A DNA stretch of 64,000 nt from Labrys wisconsinensis (GCF_030814995.1 NZ_JAUSVX010000005.1:1-64000); one strand, 5' to 3'; counted from the stretch's first letter, positions 53,761 to 62,613 are shown. The notes: generated by a model from the sequence alone, not told the origin. Numbers and translations: made by a program.

Positions 53761-55056
53761 TCAGAGGCCGAGCCGGTCCATGATGCGGCCGTGCAGCACT
53801 GCGGCACGCACGCCGAGCGGCCAGAAGGGATGGAAGGCGATCGGCTTCGGCCGGGTGATCGGCAGATCGAGCTGGAAGGCGGAGCCGTGCACGAGCCGGC
53901 CCGCAAGCTGCTGGGCGAGGGCGGTGCCGAGCGCCACGCCGCGGCCGTTGCAGCCGAGATAGATCAGGGCGTCCGCGGCAGGCTCGTGGATGTGCGGCCA
54001 GTGATCCTCGGTCATGGCCAGCCGGCTGTTCCAGCCATGGCTCCAGCGAACGCCCTCGAGCTGCGGCCAGAGGCGGAGCGCGTGGCCGGTCAGATAGGAT
54101 ATGGCGTCGGGCGTCGCGATCGGCTGCATCGGCCCGCGGCCGCCCATTAGCAGGCGGCCTTGCGCGTCGATGCGGTAATAGACCGTGATCCGGCCGCTTT
54201 CGTAGACCGACGGGCGGTTCGGCGTGATCGCCGCACGCTGCGCCGGGCTCAGCGGCTCGGTGGCGGCGATGGCGCTGTAGACCGGCACGATGGTCTGGCG
54301 CAGGCCCGTCCAGAGGTCGCCGGTGAAGCCGTTGGTGGCGATGAGGATCTTATCGGCCTCGACGGTGCCGGTCGGCGTCGCCACTGACCAGCCGGACGCG
54401 CCGCGGCGCAGGGATGTCGCCGGCGTGCCGCCATGGATGCGGGCGCCGGCGGCGAGCGCGGCACGGGCGAGGCCGCGCGAATAGGCGAGCGGATTGAGGT
54501 TGCCGCCCCGGGTGTCGAGCATCGCGCCGTGATAGGCCGGCGTGCCGATGGCCGCCGCCGTCTCCGTGCGGTCGAGCCAGGACACCGGCATGCCGCGCGC
54601 CATGCACTGGCGGGCGGAAGCCTCCACCGCCTCGCGCGCCCTGGGGCCGCGGGCGGCGCGCAGGGTGCCGCCCTTGTGGGCGTCGCAGGCGATGCCGAGC
54701 CGCTCGATCAGCTCAAACGCGCGGGTCGGCGTGTCCCAGGCGAAGCGCACCATGCGCCGGCCGAGATCGGGGCCCCAGGTCCGCTCGATCGCGTCGGGAT
54801 CGAATTTGAGGCCCGGATTGAGCTGGCCGCCATTGTTGCCGGAAGCGCCCCAGCCCGGCTCGTTGGCTTCCAGCACCACGACATCGGTGCCGGCCTCGGC
54901 AAGATGCAGCGCGGTGGTCAGCCCGACGATGCCGCCGCCGATGATCGCCACCGAGGCGCGGCGCGTGCCGTCGAGGGGCGGGACATCCGGCGCCGGCGGG
55001 GCGTCGAGCCGGTAGACGTTCGGCGGCAGGGGCTTGGGAACGGTCGCAGGACGCAT
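53761..55056 (-). CDS. DAO-type FAD-dependent oxidoreductase (PuuB/OrdL-like)
   Basis: 431 residues from the ATG at 55054-55056. FAD-binding GGGIVGLTTALHLAEAG near residue 38 and VLEANEPGWGASGNNGGQLNPGL (the E at the end of strand 2 and the GASGxNGG turn) match gamma-glutamylputrescine oxidase and related amine or D-amino-acid oxidases. The C-terminal FAD site reads GCNGRGVALGTALAQQLAG. It should oxidise an amine or amino acid, transferring electrons to oxygen or the respiratory chain. It is the last gene of a polyamine-type importer operon, 5 bp after the LldD-like gene. Confidence 0.9.
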   Translation of the reverse strand: MRPATVPKPLPPNVYRLDAPPAPDVPPLDGTRRASVAIIGGGIVGLTTALHLAEAGTDVVVLEANEPGWGASGNNGGQLNPGLKFDPDAIERTWGPDLGRRMVRFAWDTPTRAFELIERLGIACDAHKGGTLRAARGPRAREAVEASARQCMARGMPVSWLDRTETAAAIGTPAYHGAMLDTRGGNLNPLAYSRGLARAALAAGARIHGGTPATSLRRGASGWSVATPTGTVEADKILIATNGFTGDLWTGLRQTIVPVYSAIAATEPLSPAQRAAITPNRPSVYESGRITVYYRIDAQGRLLMGGRGPMQPIATPDAISYLTGHALRLWPQLEGVRWSHGWNSRLAMTEDHWPHIHEPAADALIYLGCNGRGVALGTALAQQLAGRLVHGSAFQLDLPITRPKPIAFHPFWPLGVRAAVLHGRIMDRLGL

Positions 55057-55061
55057 GTCGT

Positions 55062-56246
55062 TCACACTCCCGTGGAGGGGCGGTCCGGCCGGTCGCCCGC
55101 GTGCGAGACGAAGGAGCGGTCGAGCGCCTTCAGGCTCGCGCAACCGAGGAATCCCAGCACCGCCTGCATCTCCTGCCGCAGCAGGTGCAGCACATGGCTG
55201 GCGCCGGCCTCGCCGCCGATGGCGGTGCCATAGAGGGGGGCGCGGCCGATGAGCACGGCGTCGGCTCCGAGCGCGATCAGCTTCAGGATGTCGGCGCCGC
55301 GCCGCACGCCGCTGTCCGCCAGCACCGCGGCGCGCCCGCGCACGGCATCCACGATGGCGGGCAGAGCATGAACCGGCGGCACGGCGGCATCGAGGTTGCG
55401 CGCGCCATGACTGGAGACGACGATGCCGTCCGCGCCGGCCTCGACCGCGCGCACCGCATCGTCCGCCCGCAAGATGCCCTTGAGGATCAACCGGCCGCGC
55501 CAGCGACGGCGCAAGGCAGCCAGGTCGTCCCAGCCCATCGCGTCGGTGAGGCGGACCTGTTCCCAGGTCGCCTTGCGGGTGATGCTGGAGCGGAAGCTGT
55601 CGGGATAGTGCCGATAGGTCGGGATGCCCTCGTCGACGAGGTAGCGCAGCAGCACCCCGGTCACCCAGCGCGGATGCCGGAGCATGTCGAGGCCGCCGCG
55701 CAGGCTGGCCTTGATCGGCACGCTGTAGCCGTTGCGGGTGTTGTACTCGCGGATCGGGTCGGCGACCGTGTCGACGGTCAGCACCAGCGTCTCGATGCCG
55801 TTGGCCCAGGCGCGATCGATCAGCGCGTGAGAGAGCTCGCGCGCGTGCCACATGTAAAGCTGGAACCACAATTCGCCGCCGGCCTCCGCGGCGATGCGCT
55901 CCATCTCGGTCATCGAGCCGGTGGCGATGGTGAAGGGGATGCCGGCCCGGGCGGCGGCCCGGGCGAGCGCGATCTCGCCCTGGTGCCAGACGAGGCCGGC
56001 CGCCGCCGTCGGGGCGATGACGAGCGGCAGCGGCCGGTCGCGGTCGAACAGCCGGGTGGAGAGGTCGCGTCGGGAGACGTCGACGAGGACACGCGGGTGG
56101 AACAGCAGGTCGTCGAAGCTGCGCCGCAGCCGGCGCAGGCCGACCTCGTCCTCGGCGCCGCGGTCGATATAGTCGAAGACGCCGCGCGGAAGGCGCCGCC
56201 GCGCCGATGCGCGGACGTCCTCGACATTGAGCGCGGCCGACGCCAT
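55062..56246 (-). CDS. FMN-dependent L-2-hydroxyacid dehydrogenase/oxidase (LldD family)
   Basis: 394 residues from the ATG at 56244-56246. It shows LPRGVFDYIDRGAEDEVGLRRL (start of the TIM barrel), PLVIAPTAAAGLVWHQGEIALARAAARAGIPF, WFQLYMW, LILKGILRADDAVRAVEAGADGIVVSSHGARNLD (catalytic Lys and His-Gly-Ala-Arg) and ADSGVRRGADILKLIALGADAVLIGRAPLYG. It oxidises an L-2-hydroxy acid such as lactate, glycolate or mandelate to the 2-keto acid. It lies between the GlcD-like and DAO-like genes, with spacings of 17 and 5 bp. Confidence 0.93.
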   Translation of the reverse strand: MASAALNVEDVRASARRRLPRGVFDYIDRGAEDEVGLRRLRRSFDDLLFHPRVLVDVSRRDLSTRLFDRDRPLPLVIAPTAAAGLVWHQGEIALARAAARAGIPFTIATGSMTEMERIAAEAGGELWFQLYMWHARELSHALIDRAWANGIETLVLTVDTVADPIREYNTRNGYSVPIKASLRGGLDMLRHPRWVTGVLLRYLVDEGIPTYRHYPDSFRSSITRKATWEQVRLTDAMGWDDLAALRRRWRGRLILKGILRADDAVRAVEAGADGIVVSSHGARNLDAAVPPVHALPAIVDAVRGRAAVLADSGVRRGADILKLIALGADAVLIGRAPLYGTAIGGEAGASHVLHLLRQEMQAVLGFLGCASLKALDRSFVSHAGDRPDRPSTGV

Positions 56247-56263
56247 GGTGAACTCCTCGCGTG

Positions 56264-57712
56264 TCAGGCGGCGCCGGGCAGGAAGAGCTTGCCAGGGTTC
56301 ATCCGGTTCTCCGGGTCGAGCAGGGCCTTGATCTGGCGCATCAACGCCAGCTCGGCCGGGTTCTTGGTGCGGGCGAGGCGCTTGCGATAGGTGGTGCCGA
56401 CGCCATGCTCGGCGGTGATCGAGCCGCCGAGCTCCATCGCCACGTCGTCGATGATGACGTCGATGGCATCGGAGGCGGCCTCGAAATCGTCGGAGCCGGC
56501 GAAGCGCTCGTGCGGGAACAGCACCACGACGTGGATGTTGCCGTCGCCGATATGACCGACCATCATCACGTCGGCGTCGGGATAGGCGGCGAGCACGCCC
56601 TCTTCGACGCGCCTGACGAAGGCCGGCTGCTCGGCGACCGGCACGGAGGTGTCGTGCGACATGGTCTTGCCGGCGAGCTTGAACTCGCCGGTGACACCGT
56701 GGCGCAGCTTCCAGATCGCCTCTTCCTGCGCGAGGCTGGAGGCGATGGTGGCGTCGCTGATCAGGCCGGCTTCGAAGGCGCCGGCGAGGAAGCCCTCCAT
56801 TGCGGCGGCGAGCGGGGCGTCGGGCTGGGAGTCGCCGGCCTCGATGAGCAGGTACCAGGGGGATGTCTGCGCGAAGGGCATCACCGTGCCCGGCACGTAG
56901 CGCAGCACGAAGTCCATATAGGACGAGCCGATGATCTCGAAGCTGGAGATCCGCTCGCCGAACGTGGCGCGGGCGCGGGCGAACAGGGCGAGCGCGTCCT
57001 CGACGCTGGAGAGCTGCATCATGGCGACGGAGCGCGAGCGGATGGCGGGGAACAGCTTCAGCACCGCCGCGGTGACGATGCCGAGCGTGCCCTCCGCCCC
57101 GATGAACAGCTGCTTCAGGTCGTAGCCGGCATTGTCCTTGCGCAGGCGCCTGAGCCCGTCGAGCACGGTGCCGTCGGCCAGCACCACTTCGAGGCCGAGC
57201 ACGAGCTGGCGCATGGCGCCGTAGCGTAGCACGGCGATGCCGCCGGCATTGGTGGAGATGTTGCCGCCGATCTGACAGCTGCCCTCGGCGCCGAGGCTGA
57301 GCGGGAACAGCAGGCCTTGCCTTGCCGCCGCCGCCTGAATGTCGGCGAGGATGCAGCCGGCCTCCACGGTCACCGTCTCCTCCGCCGGCGAGAGCGCGCG
57401 GATGCGGTTCATGCGATCGAGCCTCAGCACCACGGCCGGGCGGGGCTCGAGCGGGGTGGCGCCGCCGCACAGGCCGGTATTGCCGCCCTGCGGCACGATC
57501 GCCACGCCGGCGTCGGCGCAGGCCCGCACCACCTTCGCGACCTCCGCGGTCGAGGACGGCCGCACCACGGCCAGCGCCTTGCCGTGGTAGCGGGCGCGAT
57601 GGTCGGTGAGGAAGAGCTCGGTGTCGACGGCGTCGGTGAGGACATGGCGCTCACCGACGATCGCCTTCAGCGCGGCGAGGCAGGCGTCGTTGGAGCTGGC
57701 GTCAGGGGGCAT
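56264..57712 (-). CDS. FAD-linked D-2-hydroxyacid dehydrogenase (GlcD/D-LDH family)
   Basis: 482 residues. PCMH-type FAD domain with VVRPSSTAEVAKVVRACADAGVAIVPQGGNTGLCGGATPL and LGAEGSCQIGGNISTNAGGIAVLRYG; the C-terminal cap ends HGVGTTYRKRLARTKNPAELALMRQIKALLDPENRMNPGKL, the family hallmark. It oxidises D-lactate, D-2-hydroxyglutarate, glycolate or similar D-hydroxy acids and passes electrons on. It is the first of three consecutive flavin oxidoreductase genes behind the importer, 90 bp after the binding-protein gene. Confidence 0.93.
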   Translation of the reverse strand: MPPDASSNDACLAALKAIVGERHVLTDAVDTELFLTDHRARYHGKALAVVRPSSTAEVAKVVRACADAGVAIVPQGGNTGLCGGATPLEPRPAVVLRLDRMNRIRALSPAEETVTVEAGCILADIQAAAARQGLLFPLSLGAEGSCQIGGNISTNAGGIAVLRYGAMRQLVLGLEVVLADGTVLDGLRRLRKDNAGYDLKQLFIGAEGTLGIVTAAVLKLFPAIRSRSVAMMQLSSVEDALALFARARATFGERISSFEIIGSSYMDFVLRYVPGTVMPFAQTSPWYLLIEAGDSQPDAPLAAAMEGFLAGAFEAGLISDATIASSLAQEEAIWKLRHGVTGEFKLAGKTMSHDTSVPVAEQPAFVRRVEEGVLAAYPDADVMMVGHIGDGNIHVVVLFPHERFAGSDDFEAASDAIDVIIDDVAMELGGSITAEHGVGTTYRKRLARTKNPAELALMRQIKALLDPENRMNPGKLFLPGAA

Positions 57713-57802
57713 GGCGTTCGTACCGGATCGGCGGCAGGGCGAAGGCGCGGCGAGGAACGGGCCCCGCCCCGGCGGCCGGGGCGAGGCGTAGCGGGCGCGC
57801 GC

Positions 57803-58867
57803 TCAGATGAGCATCCATTCGGCATAGCGCTTCTGCACCGCCGTATAGTTCTCGCCCCACCACTGGGAATTGACGATGACGTTCTTGCCGTTGGTGAGGT
57901 CGGGCAGGAAATCGCCGGAGGGCGACTTCCGCACCTCGTCCATCGCGGGGACGCTGTTGGGCAGGTAATAGCCGCGCACCGACCAGGCGACCTGGCGTTC
58001 CGGCTTCAGGCAGAAGTCGATGAAGCGCATCGCCGCTTCCTTGTTCTTCGTGCCGCGGGGGACGGCGAAATAATCCAGCGAGTTGACGGTCTGCTGGAAG
58101 GAGAAGGCGAGCGGGGCGCCGGCCTTCTGCGCCGACTTCACGCGGTTGAAATAGCTGTAGGAGAAGTCGCCCTCGTTCTGCACGACGGCGTTCACCTGGT
58201 CCGGCGTCGTCGCCGCCCATTTGGAGACATGCGGCTTGATCCGGTCGAGCGCCGCGAAGGCCCGGTCGAGGTCGAGGGGGTAGAGGTCCTTCGGCGCCAC
58301 GCCGTCGGCGACGAGCGCCACCTCGAGCGTTTCGGAGGCGAGCGAGCGCATGACGCGCCGGCCGGGGAACTTGTCGACATCATAGAAGCCGGCGAAGTCC
58401 ACCGGATGCTTGCCGTCCGGCATGCGCTTGTCGTCCCACAGCAGGCCGCCGGAGTAGAGATACATCGGCATGTAGTCCGGCGCCGCCTTGGCGACGACCT
58501 CGCCCGGCTTGACGATCGACATGTCGAGCTCTTCCCAGAGCTTGTCGCGCGCGCCCGACGTGGCGAAGGCCGCGGGAGCGTCGATCACGTCCCACTGGAC
58601 GTTGTTGCCCTGCACCTGCGCCTTGACCTTGGCCATGTCGCCATTGTCGACCAGCGTCACCTTGATGCCGGTCTCGGCGGTGAAGGGGTCGGCGAACACC
58701 TCGCGCACCGACTTGTTGTAGTCGCCGCCCCAGGAGGTGACGGTGAGCGTCGCGTCGGCGGCGGCCGCACGGCCGGTGAACACCGCCGGAGCCGCCATCA
58801 GGCCGAGCAGGCCGGCGCCGCCGCGCAGGACGCCGCGGCGCGACGTCGTGAGATTCATCTTGGTCAT
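57803..58867 (-). CDS. Spermidine/putrescine-type ABC binding protein, Tat signal
   Basis: 354 residues from the ATG at 58865-58867, with AGAGGGGA upstream. The leader LTTSRRGVLRGGAGLLGLMAAPAVFTGRAAAAD is a twin-arginine signal. The mature part starts LTVTSWGGDYNKSVREVFADPFTAETGIKVTLVDNGDMAKVKAQ and has YLYSGGLLWDDKRMPDG, FQQTVNSLDYFAVPRGTKNKEAAMRFIDFCL, all PotD/PotF-family regions. It binds a polyamine or another small organic ligand in the periplasm for the importer encoded just upstream. Confidence 0.9.
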   Translation of the reverse strand: MTKMNLTTSRRGVLRGGAGLLGLMAAPAVFTGRAAAADATLTVTSWGGDYNKSVREVFADPFTAETGIKVTLVDNGDMAKVKAQVQGNNVQWDVIDAPAAFATSGARDKLWEELDMSIVKPGEVVAKAAPDYMPMYLYSGGLLWDDKRMPDGKHPVDFAGFYDVDKFPGRRVMRSLASETLEVALVADGVAPKDLYPLDLDRAFAALDRIKPHVSKWAATTPDQVNAVVQNEGDFSYSYFNRVKSAQKAGAPLAFSFQQTVNSLDYFAVPRGTKNKEAAMRFIDFCLKPERQVAWSVRGYYLPNSVPAMDEVRKSPSGDFLPDLTNGKNVIVNSQWWGENYTAVQKRYAEWMLI

Positions 58868-58907
58868 GGACACGTCCCCTCTTCTTCTCGCGATGGTGGT
58901 TCGTCGA

Positions 58908-60005
58908 TCAGCCCGCCGGCGCCGGCGGGAGAAGGCGGCCGTGCCCGGGGTCCCAGGCGGCGCGGACCGCGTCCCCGCGACGCGCGCCGGGGCGGCCGGG
59001 CTGGTTGAGCTCCTGGATGATCAGGTTCGAGCCGTCGCCGCAGCGCACGAAATGGCGCACCACGCCGCCGAGCAGGATGGAATCCTCGACGCGGCCGGCG
59101 ACGCTGGTCGGCGTCGGCGCGTCGGCGAGCGCCATGTTCTCCGGCCGGATCAGCAGCACGGCAGGCTCCCCCGCCTGCATCCTGCGCTCGGGCGCCGGCG
59201 CGGCGAAGCTGCCGAGCGCGGTCTTCAGCGCATAGGCGCCGTCGGCGCCGATCTCGACCGTGCCGCGGATCAGGTTGGACGAGCCGATGAACTCGGCCGA
59301 GAATACCGTCTCCGGCCGGAAATACAGCGCGTCGGGCGCGCCCTGCTGCTCGATGCGTCCGCCATTCATCAGCACGATGCGATCGGACATGGTCAGCGCC
59401 TCGTCCTGATCGTGGGTGACGTAGAGCATGGTGATGCCGAGATCGGCGTGCAGGCGCTTGATCTCCAGCTGCATCTGCTCGCGCAGCTTCTTGTCGAGCG
59501 CGCCCAGCGGCTCGTCCATGAGAATGAGCGCCGGATTGTAGACGATGCAGCGCGCCAGCGAGATGCGCTGCTGCTGGCCGCCGGAGAGCTCGCGCGGCTT
59601 GCGGTTCGCCACATGGCCGAGCTGGATCAGCGCCAGCGCCTCGCCGACCTTGCGCTTGATCTCAGCCTTGGGCAGCCGCCGGACCTCCAGCGGGAAGGCG
59701 ATGTTCTCGAAGACCGTCATGTGCGGCATCAGCGCGTAGTTCTGGAACACCATGCCGAGGCCGCGCTGGTTGGTCGGCAGCGTGGTGGCGTCGCGGCCTT
59801 CGATGACGATGCGCCCCGATGTCGGCGCGACCATGCCGGCGATCAGGTTGAGCAGCGTGGTCTTGCCGGAGCCGGAGGGGCCGAGCAGGGTGACGAACTC
59901 CCCCTTGGCGATGGCGAGGTCGACGCGGTGCAGGGCGTCGACCTCGCCATAGCGCTTGGCGACGCCCTGGAGTTCGACCATCGCGGGCAGGGGGGCGGAC
60001 GTCAT
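58908..60005 (-). CDS. Spermidine/putrescine-type ABC importer ATPase (PotA-like)
   Basis: 365 residues from the ATG at 60003-60005. Walker A GPSGSGKTT (about 41-49), MVFQNYALMPHMTVFENIAFPL Q-loop region, LSGGQQQRISLAR signature, LILMDEPLGALDKKLREQMQLE Walker B and D-loop, VTHDQDEALTMSD with the switch His. A C-terminal TOBE-type domain follows (LIRPENMALADAPTPTSVAGRVEDSILLGG). It overlaps the permease gene at 60002 by ATGA. Fully intact ATPase. Confidence 0.95.
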   Translation of the reverse strand: MTSAPLPAMVELQGVAKRYGEVDALHRVDLAIAKGEFVTLLGPSGSGKTTLLNLIAGMVAPTSGRIVIEGRDATTLPTNQRGLGMVFQNYALMPHMTVFENIAFPLEVRRLPKAEIKRKVGEALALIQLGHVANRKPRELSGGQQQRISLARCIVYNPALILMDEPLGALDKKLREQMQLEIKRLHADLGITMLYVTHDQDEALTMSDRIVLMNGGRIEQQGAPDALYFRPETVFSAEFIGSSNLIRGTVEIGADGAYALKTALGSFAAPAPERRMQAGEPAVLLIRPENMALADAPTPTSVAGRVEDSILLGGVVRHFVRCGDGSNLIIQELNQPGRPGARRGDAVRAAWDPGHGRLLPPAPAG

Positions 60006-60808
60006 GACGAGGCCTCGGTCTTGCCCTGCATCGCGATGATGCCGAGGGCGATCACGAGCGAGAGCACGGTGAGCAGCGTGGAGACCGCCGCGAGCACCGG
60101 CGTCAGCTCCCAGCGGATGGACGAATACATCTTGACCGGCAGCGTCATGCTCGCCGTGCCGGTGAGGAAATAGGCGACCACGACCTCGTCGAGCGACATC
60201 AGGAAGGCGAACAGCGCTCCCACCGCGATGGCAGCCTTCAGCTGCGGCAGCACCACGCGGAAGAAGATCCGCACCCGCGAGGCGCCCATGATCGAGGCGA
60301 CCGTCTCCAGCGCGACGTCGGCATGATGCAGGCCCGACATGACAGACACCATGATGTAGGGCGTCGTCAGCGTGACATGGGCGAGCACGAGGCCGGCGGT
60401 GGTGTCGAGCAGGCCCCAGCTCGAATATTGCAGATAGAGCCCGAGTCCGAGCACGATCACCGGCACCAGCATCGGCATCATGAAGAGGCCGCGCAGGATG
60501 CCGCGTGCCGGCAGGCGCGAGCGGGCGAGCGCATAGGCGGCCGGCACGGCGAGGACGAGCGCGGCGAGCGTGGTCAGGCTGGCGACGAGGAGGCTCTGCA
60601 CCGTCGAGCCCCACCAGGCGGGATCGGCGAAGAACTGCCGGTAGAGCTCCAGCGAGACCTGCCGGGGCGGGAACTCGATCTGACCCGGATTGCCGAAGGA
60701 GATCGGGATGACGATCAGGCTCGGCACCAGCAGGAAGACGTAGCAGAGCCACGCCATCGAGGCGACGAGGCCGCGCGCCAGGCGGCTCGAACCGAACAGC
60801 TGGTTCAT
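60002..60808 (-). CDS. ABC importer permease (PotC-like)
   Basis: 268 residues with six membrane segments. It starts MASMAWLCYVFLLVPSLIVIPISFG after a short N-terminus, and carries the EAA-type loop near VALETVASIMGASRVRIFFRVVLPQLKAAIAVGALFAFLMSLDEVVVAYFLTG. It overlaps the first permease gene by ATGA at 60805-60808 and the ATPase gene by ATGA at 60002-60005. It forms the channel with the PotB-like subunit. Confidence 0.92.
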   Translation of the reverse strand: MNQLFGSSRLARGLVASMAWLCYVFLLVPSLIVIPISFGNPGQIEFPPRQVSLELYRQFFADPAWWGSTVQSLLVASLTTLAALVLAVPAAYALARSRLPARGILRGLFMMPMLVPVIVLGLGLYLQYSSWGLLDTTAGLVLAHVTLTTPYIMVSVMSGLHHADVALETVASIMGASRVRIFFRVVLPQLKAAIAVGALFAFLMSLDEVVVAYFLTGTASMTLPVKMYSSIRWELTPVLAAVSTLLTVLSLVIALGIIAMQGKTEASS

Positions 60809-61662
60809 GCGCCGGCTCCCGCGAGGCCGGCCGAGCCACGCACCTTGCCGAGCATGGCGACGAGGAGGCCGGACAGGATCAGCAGCACCACGGCGGTGGC
60901 GGAGGCGGCGGTCCAGTCCAGCGTCTGGCGCGTGTAGAAGTCGACGAGGTTGGCGACCATCATGTCCTGCCGGCCGCCGAGCAGGGCCGGGGTGATGTAC
61001 ATGCCGATGGACAGCGTGACGTTGATCAGCACCCCCGCGATCACGCCCGGCATGCTGAGCGGCAGGGTGATCCTCCAGAAGATGCGCAGCGGGCCGGCGC
61101 CCATGGTCTCGGCGGCGAGGACGAGGCGGCGGTCGAGGGACAGCAGGCTGCCGAGAATCGTCAGGATCATGAAGGGCAGCAGGAAGTTGATCATGCCGAT
61201 GATCACGCCGACGCGGTTGAACATCATCGGCAGGCTGACCGTCCCGCCGCTGACGAAGCCGAGGAGCTGGTTGATCAGGCCCTGGTTGCCGAACACGGCC
61301 ACCAGCGCGAAGCTCTTCACCAGGATGCTGGTCCAGAACGGCAGCATGACCATGATGAGATAGGCGGTGCGCCGGCGCGGCGGCTGCGCGGCGAGGTGCA
61401 GGGCGACGGGGTAGCCGACGACGAGGCTGACCAGCGTGCCGGCGATGGCGATCTCGAACGTGTTGCGCAGCACCCGCAGGAACAGCGTGCTGGAGGCGAG
61501 CTCCGCGTAGGCGTCCAGGGAGAACCGTCCGTTGAAGAGGCTGGTCCAGACGGTGAGGCCCAGCGGGTAGATGAGGATGAGCAGCATCACCGCCGTCAGC
61601 GGAGCCAGCAGCAGGATGGCCGTCCAGGGGCTGAGGTCCGATACGGGGGATGATTGGGCCAA
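60805..61662 (-). CDS. ABC importer permease (PotB-like)
   Basis: 285 residues with six membrane segments, beginning DLSPWTAILLLAPLTAVMLLILIYPLGLTVWTSLFNG. The EAA loop is AAETMGAGPLRIFWRITLPLSMPGVIAGVLINVTLSIG. It is the first gene of the leftward operon running to 53761. A 14-bp hairpin (61689-61727) and a run of TGAAA-type dyads (61746-61787) lie just upstream, between it and the regulator gene. Confidence 0.92.
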   Translation of the reverse strand: MAQSSPVSDLSPWTAILLLAPLTAVMLLILIYPLGLTVWTSLFNGRFSLDAYAELASSTLFLRVLRNTFEIAIAGTLVSLVVGYPVALHLAAQPPRRRTAYLIMVMLPFWTSILVKSFALVAVFGNQGLINQLLGFVSGGTVSLPMMFNRVGVIIGMINFLLPFMILTILGSLLSLDRRLVLAAETMGAGPLRIFWRITLPLSMPGVIAGVLINVTLSIGMYITPALLGGRQDMMVANLVDFYTRQTLDWTAASATAVVLLILSGLLVAMLGKVRGSAGLAGAGA

Positions 61663-61688
61663 GGGTGGCGCGTCCTTCGGTTGCCGGG

Positions 61689-61727
61689 CAGCCCCGCGGG
61701 GCGGCTCGCCGTCGCCCCGCGGGGCTG
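61689..61727. terminator. Very strong GC hairpin between regulator and importer operon
   Basis: CAGCCCCGCGGGGC (61689-61702) pairs perfectly with GCCCCGCGGGGCTG (61714-61727) around an 11-base loop. Each arm is itself partly self-complementary. It lies 26 bp upstream of the PotB-like start, so it may end or attenuate transcripts coming from the regulator gene, or shape the operon leader. No T run. Confidence 0.55.
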
Positions 61728-61745
61728 GGCGGACTATGGCAGCCG

Positions 61746-61787
61746 GTTTTCAGGACTGCAATGTGAAAATTTCAAAATTCTGAAAAC
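61746..61787. promoter_or_regulatory. Operator candidate upstream of the importer operon
   Basis: GTTTTCAG (61746-61753) and CTGAAAAC (61780-61787) are exact inverted copies 26 bp apart. Inside is the dyad TGAAAATTTCA starting at 61764. The words TTTTCAG/CTGAAAA recur upstream of the lyase gene at 62511-62523. The region is AT-rich and lies between the XRE-cupin regulator and the importer operon, so the regulator is the natural candidate to bind both. Confidence 0.5.
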
Positions 61788-61796
61788 TGAAGGGAC

Positions 61797-62417
61797 CTAA
61801 ATATCGGCGTTCACCCAGAACACCGAGGCCGGGCGCGAGCCGGGATTGGCAAAATGGTGCGGCTTGTTGCTGGAGAAGGCGAAGCAGTCGCCCTCGTTGA
61901 GGCTGAAGGTCTCGCCGTCGATCTGCAGCTCGAGCGAGCCGGACAGGAGGAAGCCGATCTCCTCGCCCTTGTGCGAATAGGGCTGCGCGCCCGAATTGCA
62001 GCCGGGCTGAATGACCATGAAGAAGCCGCGCAGCCGCTCGCTCGCCGCCGGCGAGGCGATGTCCTTGCGGATGCCGTCGATGTCGAGCAGGCGGGAACGC
62101 TGGCCCGCCCTGACGATATAGCGGGTTTCTGCGGTCTGGATCGGGCTCTGCGAGGGGTCGATCAGCCAGGCCGGCATGACGCCGAGGGCGTTGGCGACGG
62201 TGTAGACCGTGCGCACCGTCGGCGAGACGAGGCCGCGCTCCAGCTGGGACAGCGTGCCGATCGACACGCCGGTGGCCTTGGAGAGGTCGGACAGCGTCAT
62301 GCCCGCCTTGAGCCTGAGGTCGCGGATGCGCTGGCCGAGCTTCTGGTTCTCCTGGTCGGGATAGCTCATGGCGGTCGGCGTGCGTGCGGCTTCGTCAGCG
62401 ATCTTCATGGGCGACAT
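61797..62417 (-). CDS. XRE-family regulator with C-terminal cupin domain (PuuR-like)
   Basis: 206 residues. The N-terminal half has a helix-turn-helix of the Cro/C1 type (LGQRIRDLRLKAGMTLSDLSKATGVSIGTLSQLERGLVSPTVRTVYTVANALGV, about 27-80). The C-terminal half is a small cupin (YSHKGEEIGFLLSGSLELQIDGETFSLNEGDCFAFSSNKPHHFANPG). This is the layout of PuuR and other ligand-sensing repressors. It lies between the divergent lyase gene and the importer operon and probably controls both. Start ATG at 62415-62417; an ATG at 62408 is also possible. Confidence 0.9.
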   Translation of the reverse strand: MSPMKIADEAARTPTAMSYPDQENQKLGQRIRDLRLKAGMTLSDLSKATGVSIGTLSQLERGLVSPTVRTVYTVANALGVMPAWLIDPSQSPIQTAETRYIVRAGQRSRLLDIDGIRKDIASPAASERLRGFFMVIQPGCNSGAQPYSHKGEEIGFLLSGSLELQIDGETFSLNEGDCFAFSSNKPHHFANPGSRPASVFWVNADI

Positions 62418-62510
62418 GGAGGGGAAAAATCCGTTTTCATCCGACCCCGCCGGACGGGCAGGCTCCCACAGCCTGTAGCGATAGCTCCATATGGCGAAGA
62501 AGCCAATTCA

Positions 62511-62523
62511 TTTTTCAGAAAAC
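62511..62523. promoter_or_regulatory. Operator candidate upstream of the lyase gene
   Basis: TTTTTCAGAAAAC contains the near-palindrome TTTTC-A-GAAAA (62512-62522). It sits about 90 bp before the DapA-family gene start and 95 bp before the divergent regulator start. The same word occurs in the AT-rich patch at 61746-61787. Confidence 0.45.
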
Positions 62524-62613
62524 CAAAAAAGGCGTGGAGAGTCGTGAAAGCGCACCCTATCATGGGCGCCATCACCGGACGGCCATCATCAATCTGTGCT
62601 GAGGAGACGGCTC

